Shown here: in pieces, positions 24,670-33,339 of the stretch
How the letters are laid out: the number at the start of each line of letters is the position of its first letter
Numbering within the stretch: the first letter of the stretch is position 1
From: an uncultured Fibrobacter sp.
Lineage (GTDB): Bacteria; Fibrobacterota; Fibrobacteria; Fibrobacterales; Fibrobacteraceae
Assembly: GCF_900316465.1 (NCBI RefSeq)
Contig: NZ_ONDD01000002.1
Location: 104,086-168,085 of the forward strand
Direction: 5' to 3'
DNA: 64,000 nt
Position numbers and translations under genes: made by a program
The notes under the pieces: generated by a model
Database searches by the model: none
What the model was told of the DNA's origin: nothing
What the model saw: the letters and a program-made list of their open reading frames with translations, nothing else

Positions 24670-26010
24670 TTAGCGACGACGTTCTGCCATTTCTTTCTTC
24701 AAGATGTCCATGACGGCGCCGAGGTCTGCGGTCGCCTTGAACACGGGGTTCGCGAACTTGGAGCAGATGTTTTCGAGCTTCTTTTCGTGGTAGCCGACCT
24801 TGAATTCGGTGAACTTGAGGCCGTGTGCCGTGCTGATGACGACCACGTTTTCTTCCTTGTCGATCTTGCCTGCGGCCACGAGCTTTTCGAGGGCGCCGAG
24901 AGCGACACCAGTGTGCGGGCAGCAGTAGAGACCGATACGGTCGCCGCGGTGGGCTGCATTGGCGAGTTCTTCTTCAGTAACGCTCACGACCATGCCGTTC
25001 GTCTTCTGGATGGCGCGCACGGCCTTCGGATAGCTGACCGGGTTACCAATCTGGATGGCAGAAGCGAGAGTCTTCTTGGCCTGCATCGGAACGAGCTTGT
25101 CGAAGCCGCGTTCGTAAGCCTGGAAGAACGGGTTGGCGTTTTCGGCCTGAGCCACGATAATGCGAGGAATGCGGTCGATGAGGCCCATAGCCTTGCAGTC
25201 TTCGAAACCCTTGGCCAGAGCGCTCACGTTACCGAGGTTACCGCCCGGGATAATCACGGTGTCGGGCACCTTCCAGCCCATTTCCTGGCAGATTTCCGGA
25301 GAAATCGTCTTCTGGCCTTCTACGCGGAGGCTGTTCATGGAGTTGGCGAGGTAAATGCGGTTGTCGGCAGTGACCTGCTGAACAATCTTCATGCAACCGT
25401 CAAAGTCGGTGTCGAGGGCGAGCACGATGCTGCCGTTGGAAATCGGCTGGATCAGCTGGGCAACGCTGGTCTTGCCGGCGGGCAGGAACACGATGCTCGG
25501 AATGCCTGCCTTGGCGCAGTAGGCGCTGAGGGCTGCAGAGGTGTCGCCGGTAGAGGCGCAAGCCACGGCGTCGATTTCGTGAATCTTCTTTTTGATGATG
25601 TGGTTCACCTGGCTCACGAGAACCGTCATGCCGAGGTCCTTGAAAGAACCGGTGTGGGAGTTGCCGCAAAGCTTTACCTTGAGGCTCTTGATTCCCATTT
25701 CCTTGGCGAGCGGAGCGGCGTCAAAGAGCGGGCTCCAACCTTCGCGCATCGTGACGATGTCTTCGAGAGGCATGTCGGGGAGCACCATTTCGCGCTTGCT
25801 CCAGATACCGCTCATGTCGGCCGGTTCAAAGCTCATGCGGCGTTCGGCGAAAAGCTTCTTCCATTCGTCGGGGCTCTTGCTTGCAAGGGCTGCGCGGTCG
25901 TGTTCGACTTCGAGCAAGCTACCGTCAACCTTGCTGCGGTAAATGACGTCGGTCAGCGGGTAGGTATCGTCCCCGTTGATGTTTCTAAAATGGGCGTTGA
26001 ACTTTGCCAT
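24670..26010 (-). CDS. thrC: Threonine synthase
   Basis: A 446-residue PLP enzyme converting O-phosphohomoserine to threonine. The PLP lysine lies in HTGSFKDLGM, and the substrate/cofactor segments CASTGDTSAA, IPGGNLGNVSA and NPVSYPKAV are visible, as expected for the longer threonine synthase type. The ATG at 26010 is chosen because the encoded MAKFNAHFRNING matches the family start; an upstream frame extension has no support. It stands alone, with a divergent lipoprotein gene upstream. ThrH at 9.8 kb could provide a route to phosphohomoserine. Confidence 0.95.
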   Translation of the reverse strand: MAKFNAHFRNINGDDTYPLTDVIYRSKVDGSLLEVEHDRAALASKSPDEWKKLFAERRMSFEPADMSGIWSKREMVLPDMPLEDIVTMREGWSPLFDAAPLAKEMGIKSLKVKLCGNSHTGSFKDLGMTVLVSQVNHIIKKKIHEIDAVACASTGDTSAALSAYCAKAGIPSIVFLPAGKTSVAQLIQPISNGSIVLALDTDFDGCMKIVQQVTADNRIYLANSMNSLRVEGQKTISPEICQEMGWKVPDTVIIPGGNLGNVSALAKGFEDCKAMGLIDRIPRIIVAQAENANPFFQAYERGFDKLVPMQAKKTLASAIQIGNPVSYPKAVRAIQKTNGMVVSVTEEELANAAHRGDRIGLYCCPHTGVALGALEKLVAAGKIDKEENVVVISTAHGLKFTEFKVGYHEKKLENICSKFANPVFKATADLGAVMDILKKEMAERRR

Positions 26011-26117
26011 AATATCCTCTAGTTTTTTCGGGGGTAAATATAGGAAAATCACGCGGTTATTTGTAGCCTAATTTGCTATATTCTCCACGGAATTACAGAC
26101 TAGACTCGGAGTACTGA

Positions 26118-27638
26118 GTGAAGAAAACATTGTTTAAAAAGTTGAAAACGACACAATTGATTGTGGTGACGTTGCTATGCTCCATGGCGTTGACGTCCTG
26201 CTTGTTTGATTCTGACGATAATGGCTTGGAATCGTGGCTTTCGGACCGCGGCCTTCCGAGCAGCTACCAAGTACAGACTTTGACCATCAATAACATCAAA
26301 CCGGCTTCGGTCAGGGTGGATTTTGATACGCTTCCGAAGTCTGCCGATGTAAATGCGGTGCTTGGACGTGTTTCGAACCTTTCGCACGACCTGGTTTTGG
26401 ATTTTGCCTATTCGGATACGACTTTCATGAAAAAGATGAGCAGCTCCGATACTGCGGGTGCGTTCCTCGTTCTTTCATGGCTCCGTACGTTCTACAATGC
26501 AAAACAGTATCCTAGCGATTCCTTGCCGTTTGACGACGATGTCGATGTGACGGTGAGCTGGAAACTCGAAACGAACAGCAAGGACTCTTATAAGACGTAC
26601 TTTAACAAGATTACCAAGGTTGCTGATTCTACCTGGTACAAGGATTTGCTGGAGTGGGAGAGCGATGGCTCTGCCGATACCGTGGTCAACATGAAGCGTG
26701 TGAAAAACGATACGGCCACCTCGATTCATTTGGACCTTCCGTCTGCCTTGGTGAAAGAACTCAAGAAGGTGAAGGGCTCTGCCCACTTGCAGTTGCGCCT
26801 GTCTGCACCTAAGGCAACGCGCCTCTATCGCTTCTATGGCGATGCATCGTCTACGTATCCGCCGTCCTTGGTGCTCTTTTCCGATTCTACGACCTACATG
26901 AAGCCCACTCCGACTCCGTTCCGTATGGCTAATATCCTGAAAAACGAAGAAGAATGCCCGGAATGCGCCATCCTCCATGGCGGTGGACTTTTCGATTCCC
27001 TGGTGGTGGAAATTCCGCCCGAACCTATCCTTGAGGCCTTGTCCGAATTCTATGGCGATGAATTCCCGTTCACCAAGGGCGACAGTACCGACGTTCGCCA
27101 GATTGTAGTGCATGCCCAAATCACGATGGCCCGCGACGACTCCAAGGGCAGCAATGAACTGGGCTACCCGATCCAGATTGTGACGGGTTCCTATATCGAT
27201 AGTGCTGACCAGCGCTACTTGGATACCGCTGACCTCAGATACCGCCGTATGGAAAGGTATCGTCTTGATACGGCTGTGATTTTGAGCGAAGGCCACCAGA
27301 ACCTGATTTTCCATGACGGCGATTCTTTGACGCTTCAGCTGTCGTATGGTTTCCGCGACTTCCTCAACAAGGCAAGCGATGGCCGTGGCATGAAGTTCAG
27401 CATGCGTATTGGTTGGCCGTTCTTGCAAGAAAAGATGACGGTTTATAAGGATACCATTATCACCACCAAAACGAAGGTGATCTCTGCTAAGGGCGATACG
27501 ACTTATAAAACCAAGAACGACACTCTCTACAGGTACTTTAGCTACTTTGACTATGCCCGCTACGATTTCTCGACGGCGATGGAGAATCCGATGACGCTCA
27601 AGCTATGGCTTGCCTCTAAGCGGGAGGATGAAAAATGA
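26118..27638 (+). CDS. Predicted lipoprotein, 506 residues
   Basis: A secreted protein of unrecognised family. A basic N terminus, hydrophobic core and lipobox MALTSC (Cys about residue 28) predict a lipoprotein. The start is GTG at 26118 with CGGAG just upstream. The rest is soluble, rich in Asp, Ser and Thr, and predicted beta-rich, with one CPEC motif (near residue 280). Its stop overlaps the next start (ATGA at 27635-27638), so it is translationally coupled to an outer-membrane barrel protein; the pair probably works at the outer membrane. Confidence 0.75.
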   Translation: MKKTLFKKLKTTQLIVVTLLCSMALTSCLFDSDDNGLESWLSDRGLPSSYQVQTLTINNIKPASVRVDFDTLPKSADVNAVLGRVSNLSHDLVLDFAYSDTTFMKKMSSSDTAGAFLVLSWLRTFYNAKQYPSDSLPFDDDVDVTVSWKLETNSKDSYKTYFNKITKVADSTWYKDLLEWESDGSADTVVNMKRVKNDTATSIHLDLPSALVKELKKVKGSAHLQLRLSAPKATRLYRFYGDASSTYPPSLVLFSDSTTYMKPTPTPFRMANILKNEEECPECAILHGGGLFDSLVVEIPPEPILEALSEFYGDEFPFTKGDSTDVRQIVVHAQITMARDDSKGSNELGYPIQIVTGSYIDSADQRYLDTADLRYRRMERYRLDTAVILSEGHQNLIFHDGDSLTLQLSYGFRDFLNKASDGRGMKFSMRIGWPFLQEKMTVYKDTIITTKTKVISAKGDTTYKTKNDTLYRYFSYFDYARYDFSTAMENPMTLKLWLASKREDEK

Positions 27639-28876
27639 AAAAGTTTTTGCTTGCATTAGGTGTATTTTCGAGTTTTGCTTTTTCTTCGATGATCGGTTTG
27701 GATGCCTTGGGCGAAGAAAACGTCATGGGCGGTACGGCTTCGGCTGCTGGCCGTGGCTTTGCCGGTAACGCCAAGACGGGTGATGCCGAAGGTCTTTCGG
27801 TCGTGAACCCGGCTCGTTTGGCTTTTGATGCGAAGGTTGTCTTTAACTTGAACTTCTCGATGGAACTGGATGGTGCCCGTGACAATGGCGAGCATTATGC
27901 CTATTCCAGCATGTCGATGCCGTCTTTCAACCTTTCGTTCCCCATGGGTTCGTTCGGTGCAATGGGCCTTTCGCTGTGGCAGCATTATGCAGCGTCTTTT
28001 GAAGACGAATACAAGAACAAGGAAACCCATGCGAATGCAAAGCTGGAATACAAGGGTAGCGTCTACGAACTCGTTCCGACTTACGCTGTCCGCTTGCCGT
28101 TCTTCCGTTCCCTTTCTTTGGGTGCCTCTGCTCACGTCGTGATGGGTAATAACTCCAGAAACTTGACTCTTGGCGCTAACAACGAAAATATTGACAAGAG
28201 CGATTCCTGGGCAACGGGCGACTACATTCTTTCGGACTATGTCGAAGGCGCTTGGGAAATCAAGGACCATCCGGCATACTACACGGGTGCCCTCCAGTAT
28301 CGCGGTAAAAACGCCTCATACTTTTTCTCGTTTACCACGGGCTATACTTTGCTGAACACGCTGGACTACAACTTTAGATTCAGCGAATTAGATACGCTGG
28401 AATCGGCTCGTGCTAAGCGTGAAATCGATGTGCCCGCCATGCTTGCGACCGGTATCAACTACCGTTTGGCAAAGCGCCACAATGTCATGATGGACTTGAC
28501 TTGGCGCGTGTGGGACAAGGATATCGAAAACATTGCGGGCGGTTGGAATATGCCTGAGGTGACAGAAACCCAGACGGACTTTATGGTTTCGCTCGGTTAC
28601 CAGTTTGACGGCAGCCCGCTGTTCTATGAATCTTACTGGAACCGTATCAACTACCGTGCAGGTGCCTGGTACAGAAACTGGTACATCAAGGATGTTTTTG
28701 AGGTGGGTGGCTCGATTGGCGGCGGATTCCCGCTGGGTCGTAAGGGGACTACAATCGATGTCGCTTTCCAGGGGGGCAAGCGCTTCTCCGATGCCAAGTC
28801 GGAATGGGAAGAAATGTTCGTCGGGCTGCGAATCGGTTTGACCGGTATCGCAACTTGGGGACAGGAGCGCAGGTAG
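27635..28876 (+). CDS. Outer-membrane barrel protein, FadL/PorV-like
   Basis: A 413-residue protein with a signal peptide (ending about FAFSS). The N-terminal segment GGTASAAGRGFAGNAKTGDAEGLSVVNPARLAF resembles the plug region of FadL/OmpP1-type and PorV-like barrels ('G.A.AG.G.A......A...NPA'). Amphipathic strands continue to the C terminus. It is coupled to the preceding lipoprotein. Such barrels act in uptake of hydrophobic substrates or, for PorV, in type IX secretion; which applies cannot be read here. Confidence 0.7.
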   Translation: MKKFLLALGVFSSFAFSSMIGLDALGEENVMGGTASAAGRGFAGNAKTGDAEGLSVVNPARLAFDAKVVFNLNFSMELDGARDNGEHYAYSSMSMPSFNLSFPMGSFGAMGLSLWQHYAASFEDEYKNKETHANAKLEYKGSVYELVPTYAVRLPFFRSLSLGASAHVVMGNNSRNLTLGANNENIDKSDSWATGDYILSDYVEGAWEIKDHPAYYTGALQYRGKNASYFFSFTTGYTLLNTLDYNFRFSELDTLESARAKREIDVPAMLATGINYRLAKRHNVMMDLTWRVWDKDIENIAGGWNMPEVTETQTDFMVSLGYQFDGSPLFYESYWNRINYRAGAWYRNWYIKDVFEVGGSIGGGFPLGRKGTTIDVAFQGGKRFSDAKSEWEEMFVGLRIGLTGIATWGQERR

Positions 28877-28900
28877 GATTTTTAATGAAGGAGGCCTAGT

Positions 28901-30100
28901 ATGGCTATAAAAAAAGAGACTGAAACAAAATCCAAGGTTAAAACTGCAAAGTCCACGACTTTGAAGGCGATGAAAGACGCCGAAGAAAAGGCCGTGAAGG
29001 CTGTGGCCAAGGTGAAGAAGGCTGCAGCAACGAAGGTTTCCAAGATCTCGGACGAAGTCAAGAAGGTGGCCGCCAAGAAGACGACTACGGCTAAGACTGC
29101 TGCAACCAAGACGGCAGAAAAGCCTGCTGCCAAAGCAACTGCTAAAACCGCAACCAAGGCTGCTGCAACGAAGGCCGCCGCTGTCAAAACGGCCGTCAAG
29201 ACCGCTGTAAAGACGGTTGCAAAAACTGCAGTTAAAAAGGCTGCCGCAACAAAGGCCGCTGCAACGAAGGTTGCTGCAAAGTCCAAGGCATCCGAAAAGG
29301 AAGTTGCCAAGCTCGCTCAGTCCTTTGACGCCGAATACCTGGTGCTCATGCAGAAGGACCCGAACTGGATGCATGCCTTCTGGGAAGTGTCCGAAAACAG
29401 AATTAACGAAGCGAAGCACGGTAAGGGGAAAATTGTTCTTCGCCTGTTCGACATTGCCGATGACCTTACGGTGCAGCGCGGCAAGAAGCGCAAGTTCCGC
29501 GATGTCGAAGTTCCGGCAAATGCTCGTAGCTGGTATGTCGAAAATACCGCCGGTAAGTCCTGCGTCGCCGTTCTCGGTGCCGTGTCCGGCAAGAACTTTA
29601 TGCCTATCGTGGAATCGGCTCCGGTCATGACTTTTGACAAGTCCGCTGCCGCTCCTGCTGCAGACGATGCCTTTGCAAAGGCTTCTCTCGGCGGTAACAC
29701 CCTCGGTAACTTCATGAGCTCTGGATTCTCGAGCCAGACGGCTGAATCCTGGCTCAAGAGCCTGGGCGGAAACTTCGGCAGTTCTTCTGAATCCATGTTC
29801 TCCGGTGCACTTTCTAGCGCTGCCTTGCAGTCCAACAACATCGAAGTGGCCAAGGATTCCGTGAACTACGGTAAGGATTTCTTCCTGTGGGTCAAGACCC
29901 GTTTGATCGTTTATGGTGGTACTCGTCCGGATGCACACCTCCAGGTGCGCGGCGAACCGTTCCCGCTGAACCCGGATGGCACCTTCAGCTTTGAAGAAGA
30001 CCTGCCGGATTCTACCAAGATCATTCCGGTGTTTGCGACCGACAAGGATGGCGATTTCCCGACCACGATCGTTCCGATTGTCGTAAAGCGCACGGAGTAA
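28901..30100 (+). CDS. DUF4912 protein with histone H1-like Lys/Ala tail
   Basis: A 399-residue protein. Residues 1 to about 128 are almost only Lys, Ala, Thr and Val in 'AATKAAA / KTAVK' repeats, like histone H1 C-terminal tails. DUF4912 follows at about 137-250 (YLVLMQKDPNWMHAFWEVSE), and a C-terminal beta domain (LIVYGGTRPDAHLQVRGEPF ... DGTFSF) is the usual companion in DUF4912 proteins. AAGGAGG lies before the ATG. The GH57 branching enzyme begins ten bases after the stop; DUF4912 genes often neighbour alpha-glucan genes, so a role in glycogen metabolism or its control is likely. The tail may bind nucleic acid or another polyanion; this is inference. Confidence 0.85.
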   Translation: MAIKKETETKSKVKTAKSTTLKAMKDAEEKAVKAVAKVKKAAATKVSKISDEVKKVAAKKTTTAKTAATKTAEKPAAKATAKTATKAAATKAAAVKTAVKTAVKTVAKTAVKKAAATKAAATKVAAKSKASEKEVAKLAQSFDAEYLVLMQKDPNWMHAFWEVSENRINEAKHGKGKIVLRLFDIADDLTVQRGKKRKFRDVEVPANARSWYVENTAGKSCVAVLGAVSGKNFMPIVESAPVMTFDKSAAAPAADDAFAKASLGGNTLGNFMSSGFSSQTAESWLKSLGGNFGSSSESMFSGALSSAALQSNNIEVAKDSVNYGKDFFLWVKTRLIVYGGTRPDAHLQVRGEPFPLNPDGTFSFEEDLPDSTKIIPVFATDKDGDFPTTIVPIVVKRTE

Positions 30101-30109
30101 TCCGTTTTA

Positions 30110-31708
30110 ATGGGAGCTCCCGGAAAAATCATTTTCCTGATGCACGCACATTTACCTTTTGTGCGGCATCCGGAATATAAACGCTTTTTCGAAGAGAACT
30201 GGCTTTTTGAAGCTATTGCCGAAACGTACCTGCCTTTGGTACAGGCAATGCGCCGTCTCTTGGAAAAGGGCGTGCCCGGGACGCTTAACTTGAGCGTTTC
30301 GCCCCCGCTCATCGAAATGCTTTCAGACGAAAACTTGCTCGATAAGTTCTCGGAGCATTTGAAACATCAGCTCAAGCTGATTGAAAAAGAAGTCGCTCGC
30401 AACGCGGACACGGATTTAGAGACTCTTTCGCATTTTTACCTTTCTCGCCAGCACACGCTGATTGACTTGTGGGAAAACCGTATCCATCGCAATTTGCTGG
30501 CAGAATTCCTGGAACTTGAAAAAGCCGGAAAGCTGAACTTGCTCACTTGCGTGGGCACGCACCCGTTCTTGCCGGCCTACCAGAGCGATCCTGCTTCTAT
30601 CCGCATGCAGCTCGATGTAACGGTGCGGGCATTTGAACGTGCTTTCGGCCGTAAGCCCATGGGCGTGTGGCTCCCGGAATGTGGCTATTTCCCGGGGCTC
30701 GACAAGTACCTTGCCGAATTCGGCCTGCACTACTTTTTCTTGGAAACTCACGGCGTATTGCTTGCTTCGCCCACGCCCAAGTACGGCGTGTTCACGCCGC
30801 TGCGTACGACGCAGGGGCTTTACTGCATGGGCCGCGAACAGAAGAGTTCGATGGAAGTCTGGAGTCGCCGTACAGGTTATCCGGGCCACCCTGAGTACCG
30901 CGAATTCTTTACCGACATTTCTAAAAACCGCCCGCGCGATTACTTGGGCGAATACTTCTTTGCCGGCGATACTCCCATCGATTCGGGCTTCAAGTACAAC
31001 CGCATTACCGGTGGCGAACATAAGGAAATTTACCGCCCGTGGAACGCGATGAAACTCGCCGAAGACCATGCGCGACTTTTCGTAGTGAACCGCGAAGCGA
31101 CGATTTCAGAATTGCTGGTGAACATGGAAGGCCATAAGGCTGCCATGCTTTGCCCCTACGACGCGGAACTCTTTGGTCACTGGTGGTTCGAAGGCCCGAT
31201 TTTCCTCGAAGAAATGCTGATGCGTGCGGCCTCCTCGTCGGTGATCGAATTTGCAGGTGCCGACCAGGTAATGACCAGTTCTGCAGACCCCGATGCGCAT
31301 GAACCGGCGTTTTCAAGCTGGGGCGAAGGCGGCTTTGGCTCTGTTTGGATCAACGGGGAAACGGACAAGTATTATCCGCAATCTTACCGCATGCGCGCCA
31401 TGATAGACCATTTGATGTCTATCCGCGAAAAAATGGGCGTGGGGTCTCCGCGTGGAAAACTCTTGACCCGCTACATTAAGCAGATGGAACGCGAACTCAT
31501 GTTGTTCCAAGCATCGGATTGGGCGTTCATGATTCATAACCATTCGGCAGAAGGCTATGCCCGCCGTCGATTGGACGACCATTACAACAATGGGCATGAA
31601 TTGTTTGCAGAGGCCTGCAAGGCGATTTTACGCAATACTGATAAGCCGGCAGCCAGTTCTATTTTGCCGAAGCTTGAAGAAACCAACAATATCTTCAGCT
31701 GGCTTTAA
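30110..31708 (+). CDS. GH57-family 1,4-alpha-glucan branching enzyme
   Basis: A 532-residue cytoplasmic glycoside hydrolase family 57 enzyme that introduces alpha-1,6 branches into glycogen. The HAHLPFVRHPE start, the nucleophile Glu190 in GVWLPECGYFPG and the acid/base Asp351 in YDAELFGHWWFEG match GH57 branching enzymes (DUF1957 group). The C-terminal helical region (QMERELMLFQASDWAFMIHN) also fits. It follows the DUF4912 gene closely and ends in a 4-base overlap with the convergent metallopeptidase gene. Branching rather than amylase activity is inferred from subfamily motifs. Confidence 0.9.
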   Translation: MGAPGKIIFLMHAHLPFVRHPEYKRFFEENWLFEAIAETYLPLVQAMRRLLEKGVPGTLNLSVSPPLIEMLSDENLLDKFSEHLKHQLKLIEKEVARNADTDLETLSHFYLSRQHTLIDLWENRIHRNLLAEFLELEKAGKLNLLTCVGTHPFLPAYQSDPASIRMQLDVTVRAFERAFGRKPMGVWLPECGYFPGLDKYLAEFGLHYFFLETHGVLLASPTPKYGVFTPLRTTQGLYCMGREQKSSMEVWSRRTGYPGHPEYREFFTDISKNRPRDYLGEYFFAGDTPIDSGFKYNRITGGEHKEIYRPWNAMKLAEDHARLFVVNREATISELLVNMEGHKAAMLCPYDAELFGHWWFEGPIFLEEMLMRAASSSVIEFAGADQVMTSSADPDAHEPAFSSWGEGGFGSVWINGETDKYYPQSYRMRAMIDHLMSIREKMGVGSPRGKLLTRYIKQMERELMLFQASDWAFMIHNHSAEGYARRRLDDHYNNGHELFAEACKAILRNTDKPAASSILPKLEETNNIFSWL

Positions 31709-33339
31709 TAAACAATTATAAAATCTTTCAGCTTTCCGCTGTTGCCGATTCTAAAGCGGTAAACGCCCGGCACAAGAAGCGATTTGACTTCGCGTTCGTC
31801 AATGCAATGGGTGCTGGTGCTGTACTTGATTCGTGTAATCAGGTTGCCGCGACGATTGCGGATTTCAATATAATCCTTGTTGTGCGGGAGCGGCGTAAAG
31901 CAAAGAGAGCCTTCTCGCCAGGGGGTGGGGTAGGCGCGCAAGGTGGAATCCTTGAATACGGTTGGAATCGGCTCGTCTTCGAAAAAGCGGCTGAATACCC
32001 AAAGGGTAGAATCAGGATTCCCCTTGCCGTAGAATTCTGTCTTAGCGGAATCAATGCTGTTGGTTGTCGGCAAGAAACGGATGGTGTAGGAGTCCGAATA
32101 GATGGCGACGGCAGAGGCTCTGCCCTTGAATTTGGACATGTCGGGAGAACCATTGGTTTTGTAATCGTAGGCGATGTAGCTCAGCGTGGGGGCTTCAAAA
32201 GATTTTGTTTGCGCTTCTGTTTTAAATTCTGGCCATCTTGACTGGTCGTCGGCTATCATGAACGAGCTGTCAACCAATTCGCTTCTCTTTCCAGTGAATA
32301 CAAGTCTTGTGGCGAAATCGTGGAATAGGGAATCTGCTGAAAGGTTCTTTTTCTTGGCGACTTGCGTTAACTGGTATTGGAAATTCTTGTTGGGTTCTTT
32401 ATTGAAGTTTTCCCAAATAAGTCTGTTTACGTCGTGGCCCACATGGTTATGCAGGTACAAGAACAAAATGCCTGCACCATATGGCTTGTCAAGAGTGGGG
32501 TACGGCTTTCCGACGTTTTCTGCCATAGACGAAAGGTGTTCAAAGTAATCGTCGACATCAGGGGCTGCAATTTCTTCGACACCGGAAGCGGATGCCTCGA
32601 ACCAGAAATTCACGGAGGTGTTCAAATAGCGGAATTGAATGGCGTGATAGAGTTCGTGGATAGATGTCACGCGGAGAGCTGCCATGAAGTTCTTGGCATA
32701 GGTGTAGTTGTAAATGGGGTGCGTGAAATCTTCGTTAGCGCGGGAGTAAGGGCAGGTTTTATCGCCAAAGGTAACGGAATCGGTAATCGCACCGCCCTTT
32801 GGAACATGCTTGAAATCGTTTTCAATTAGCAGTTCGCTTTCATCTTCGTTCATTGGAATCGTGAGACCGAAGCAGTAATAGCAGGGTTCTCTAAAGAAGG
32901 TTCGGTAATTGCGCAATGTCGACATGTCGATGACTTCAACCGGATAAAGACCATCTTGGACAGGTTTTTCGTAGTGGTATGTCTCGTAATAGCCTTTAGG
33001 CGAGCGCATTCCCGATTTATTCACATGAAAGTCCCATGCATATTCAAGGGCTTTTTCCAGGGAGTCAATGTAGGCCTTGGTGGTTTTGTGAGGGCCTTCG
33101 AGCGTATAGAAAATCTCGAAGTGCTTGGTCGTGCGAGTGTAAACGCTGTCGTATAAGTCGCTGGCTGTACATGCCGTGCCTGTAGACAGCGCTGCGGTCT
33201 TGGGGACGTTCAGCGGCTTGATGGTCTTATTCTTGTTTTTAAGGTAATCCATCATCTGGGCGGTGCCGCAGACATGGCCTGAATAAGCAAGTGTCGCAAG
33301 ACTCAAAAAAAGGACGGTTATCCAACCCAAACGTTTCAT
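31705..33339 (-). CDS. Secreted putative zinc metallopeptidase
   Basis: A 544-residue protein with a signal peptide (LATLAYSG). HELYH at residues 228-232 is an HEXXH zinc motif, and Glu248 in WFEASASG is placed as a third ligand, as in gluzincin-type secreted peptidases of the MXAN_6640 type. Several Cys pairs occur. The C-terminal ~80 residues (DYIEIRNRRGNLITRI ... VPGVYRFRIG) resemble a secretion-sorting domain. The ATG overlaps the ubiD stop (33336-33339), so it is coupled to ubiD, an odd pairing for a secreted peptidase. Activity is probable but not certain. Confidence 0.7.
   Translation of the reverse strand: MKRLGWITVLFLSLATLAYSGHVCGTAQMMDYLKNKNKTIKPLNVPKTAALSTGTACTASDLYDSVYTRTTKHFEIFYTLEGPHKTTKAYIDSLEKALEYAWDFHVNKSGMRSPKGYYETYHYEKPVQDGLYPVEVIDMSTLRNYRTFFREPCYYCFGLTIPMNEDESELLIENDFKHVPKGGAITDSVTFGDKTCPYSRANEDFTHPIYNYTYAKNFMAALRVTSIHELYHAIQFRYLNTSVNFWFEASASGVEEIAAPDVDDYFEHLSSMAENVGKPYPTLDKPYGAGILFLYLHNHVGHDVNRLIWENFNKEPNKNFQYQLTQVAKKKNLSADSLFHDFATRLVFTGKRSELVDSSFMIADDQSRWPEFKTEAQTKSFEAPTLSYIAYDYKTNGSPDMSKFKGRASAVAIYSDSYTIRFLPTTNSIDSAKTEFYGKGNPDSTLWVFSRFFEDEPIPTVFKDSTLRAYPTPWREGSLCFTPLPHNKDYIEIRNRRGNLITRIKYSTSTHCIDEREVKSLLVPGVYRFRIGNSGKLKDFIIVY

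Noticed and set aside
24646..26022. 458-codon plus-strand open frame opposite thrC
   Set aside because: It mirrors thrC codon structure, has no ribosome site and no protein-like motifs.
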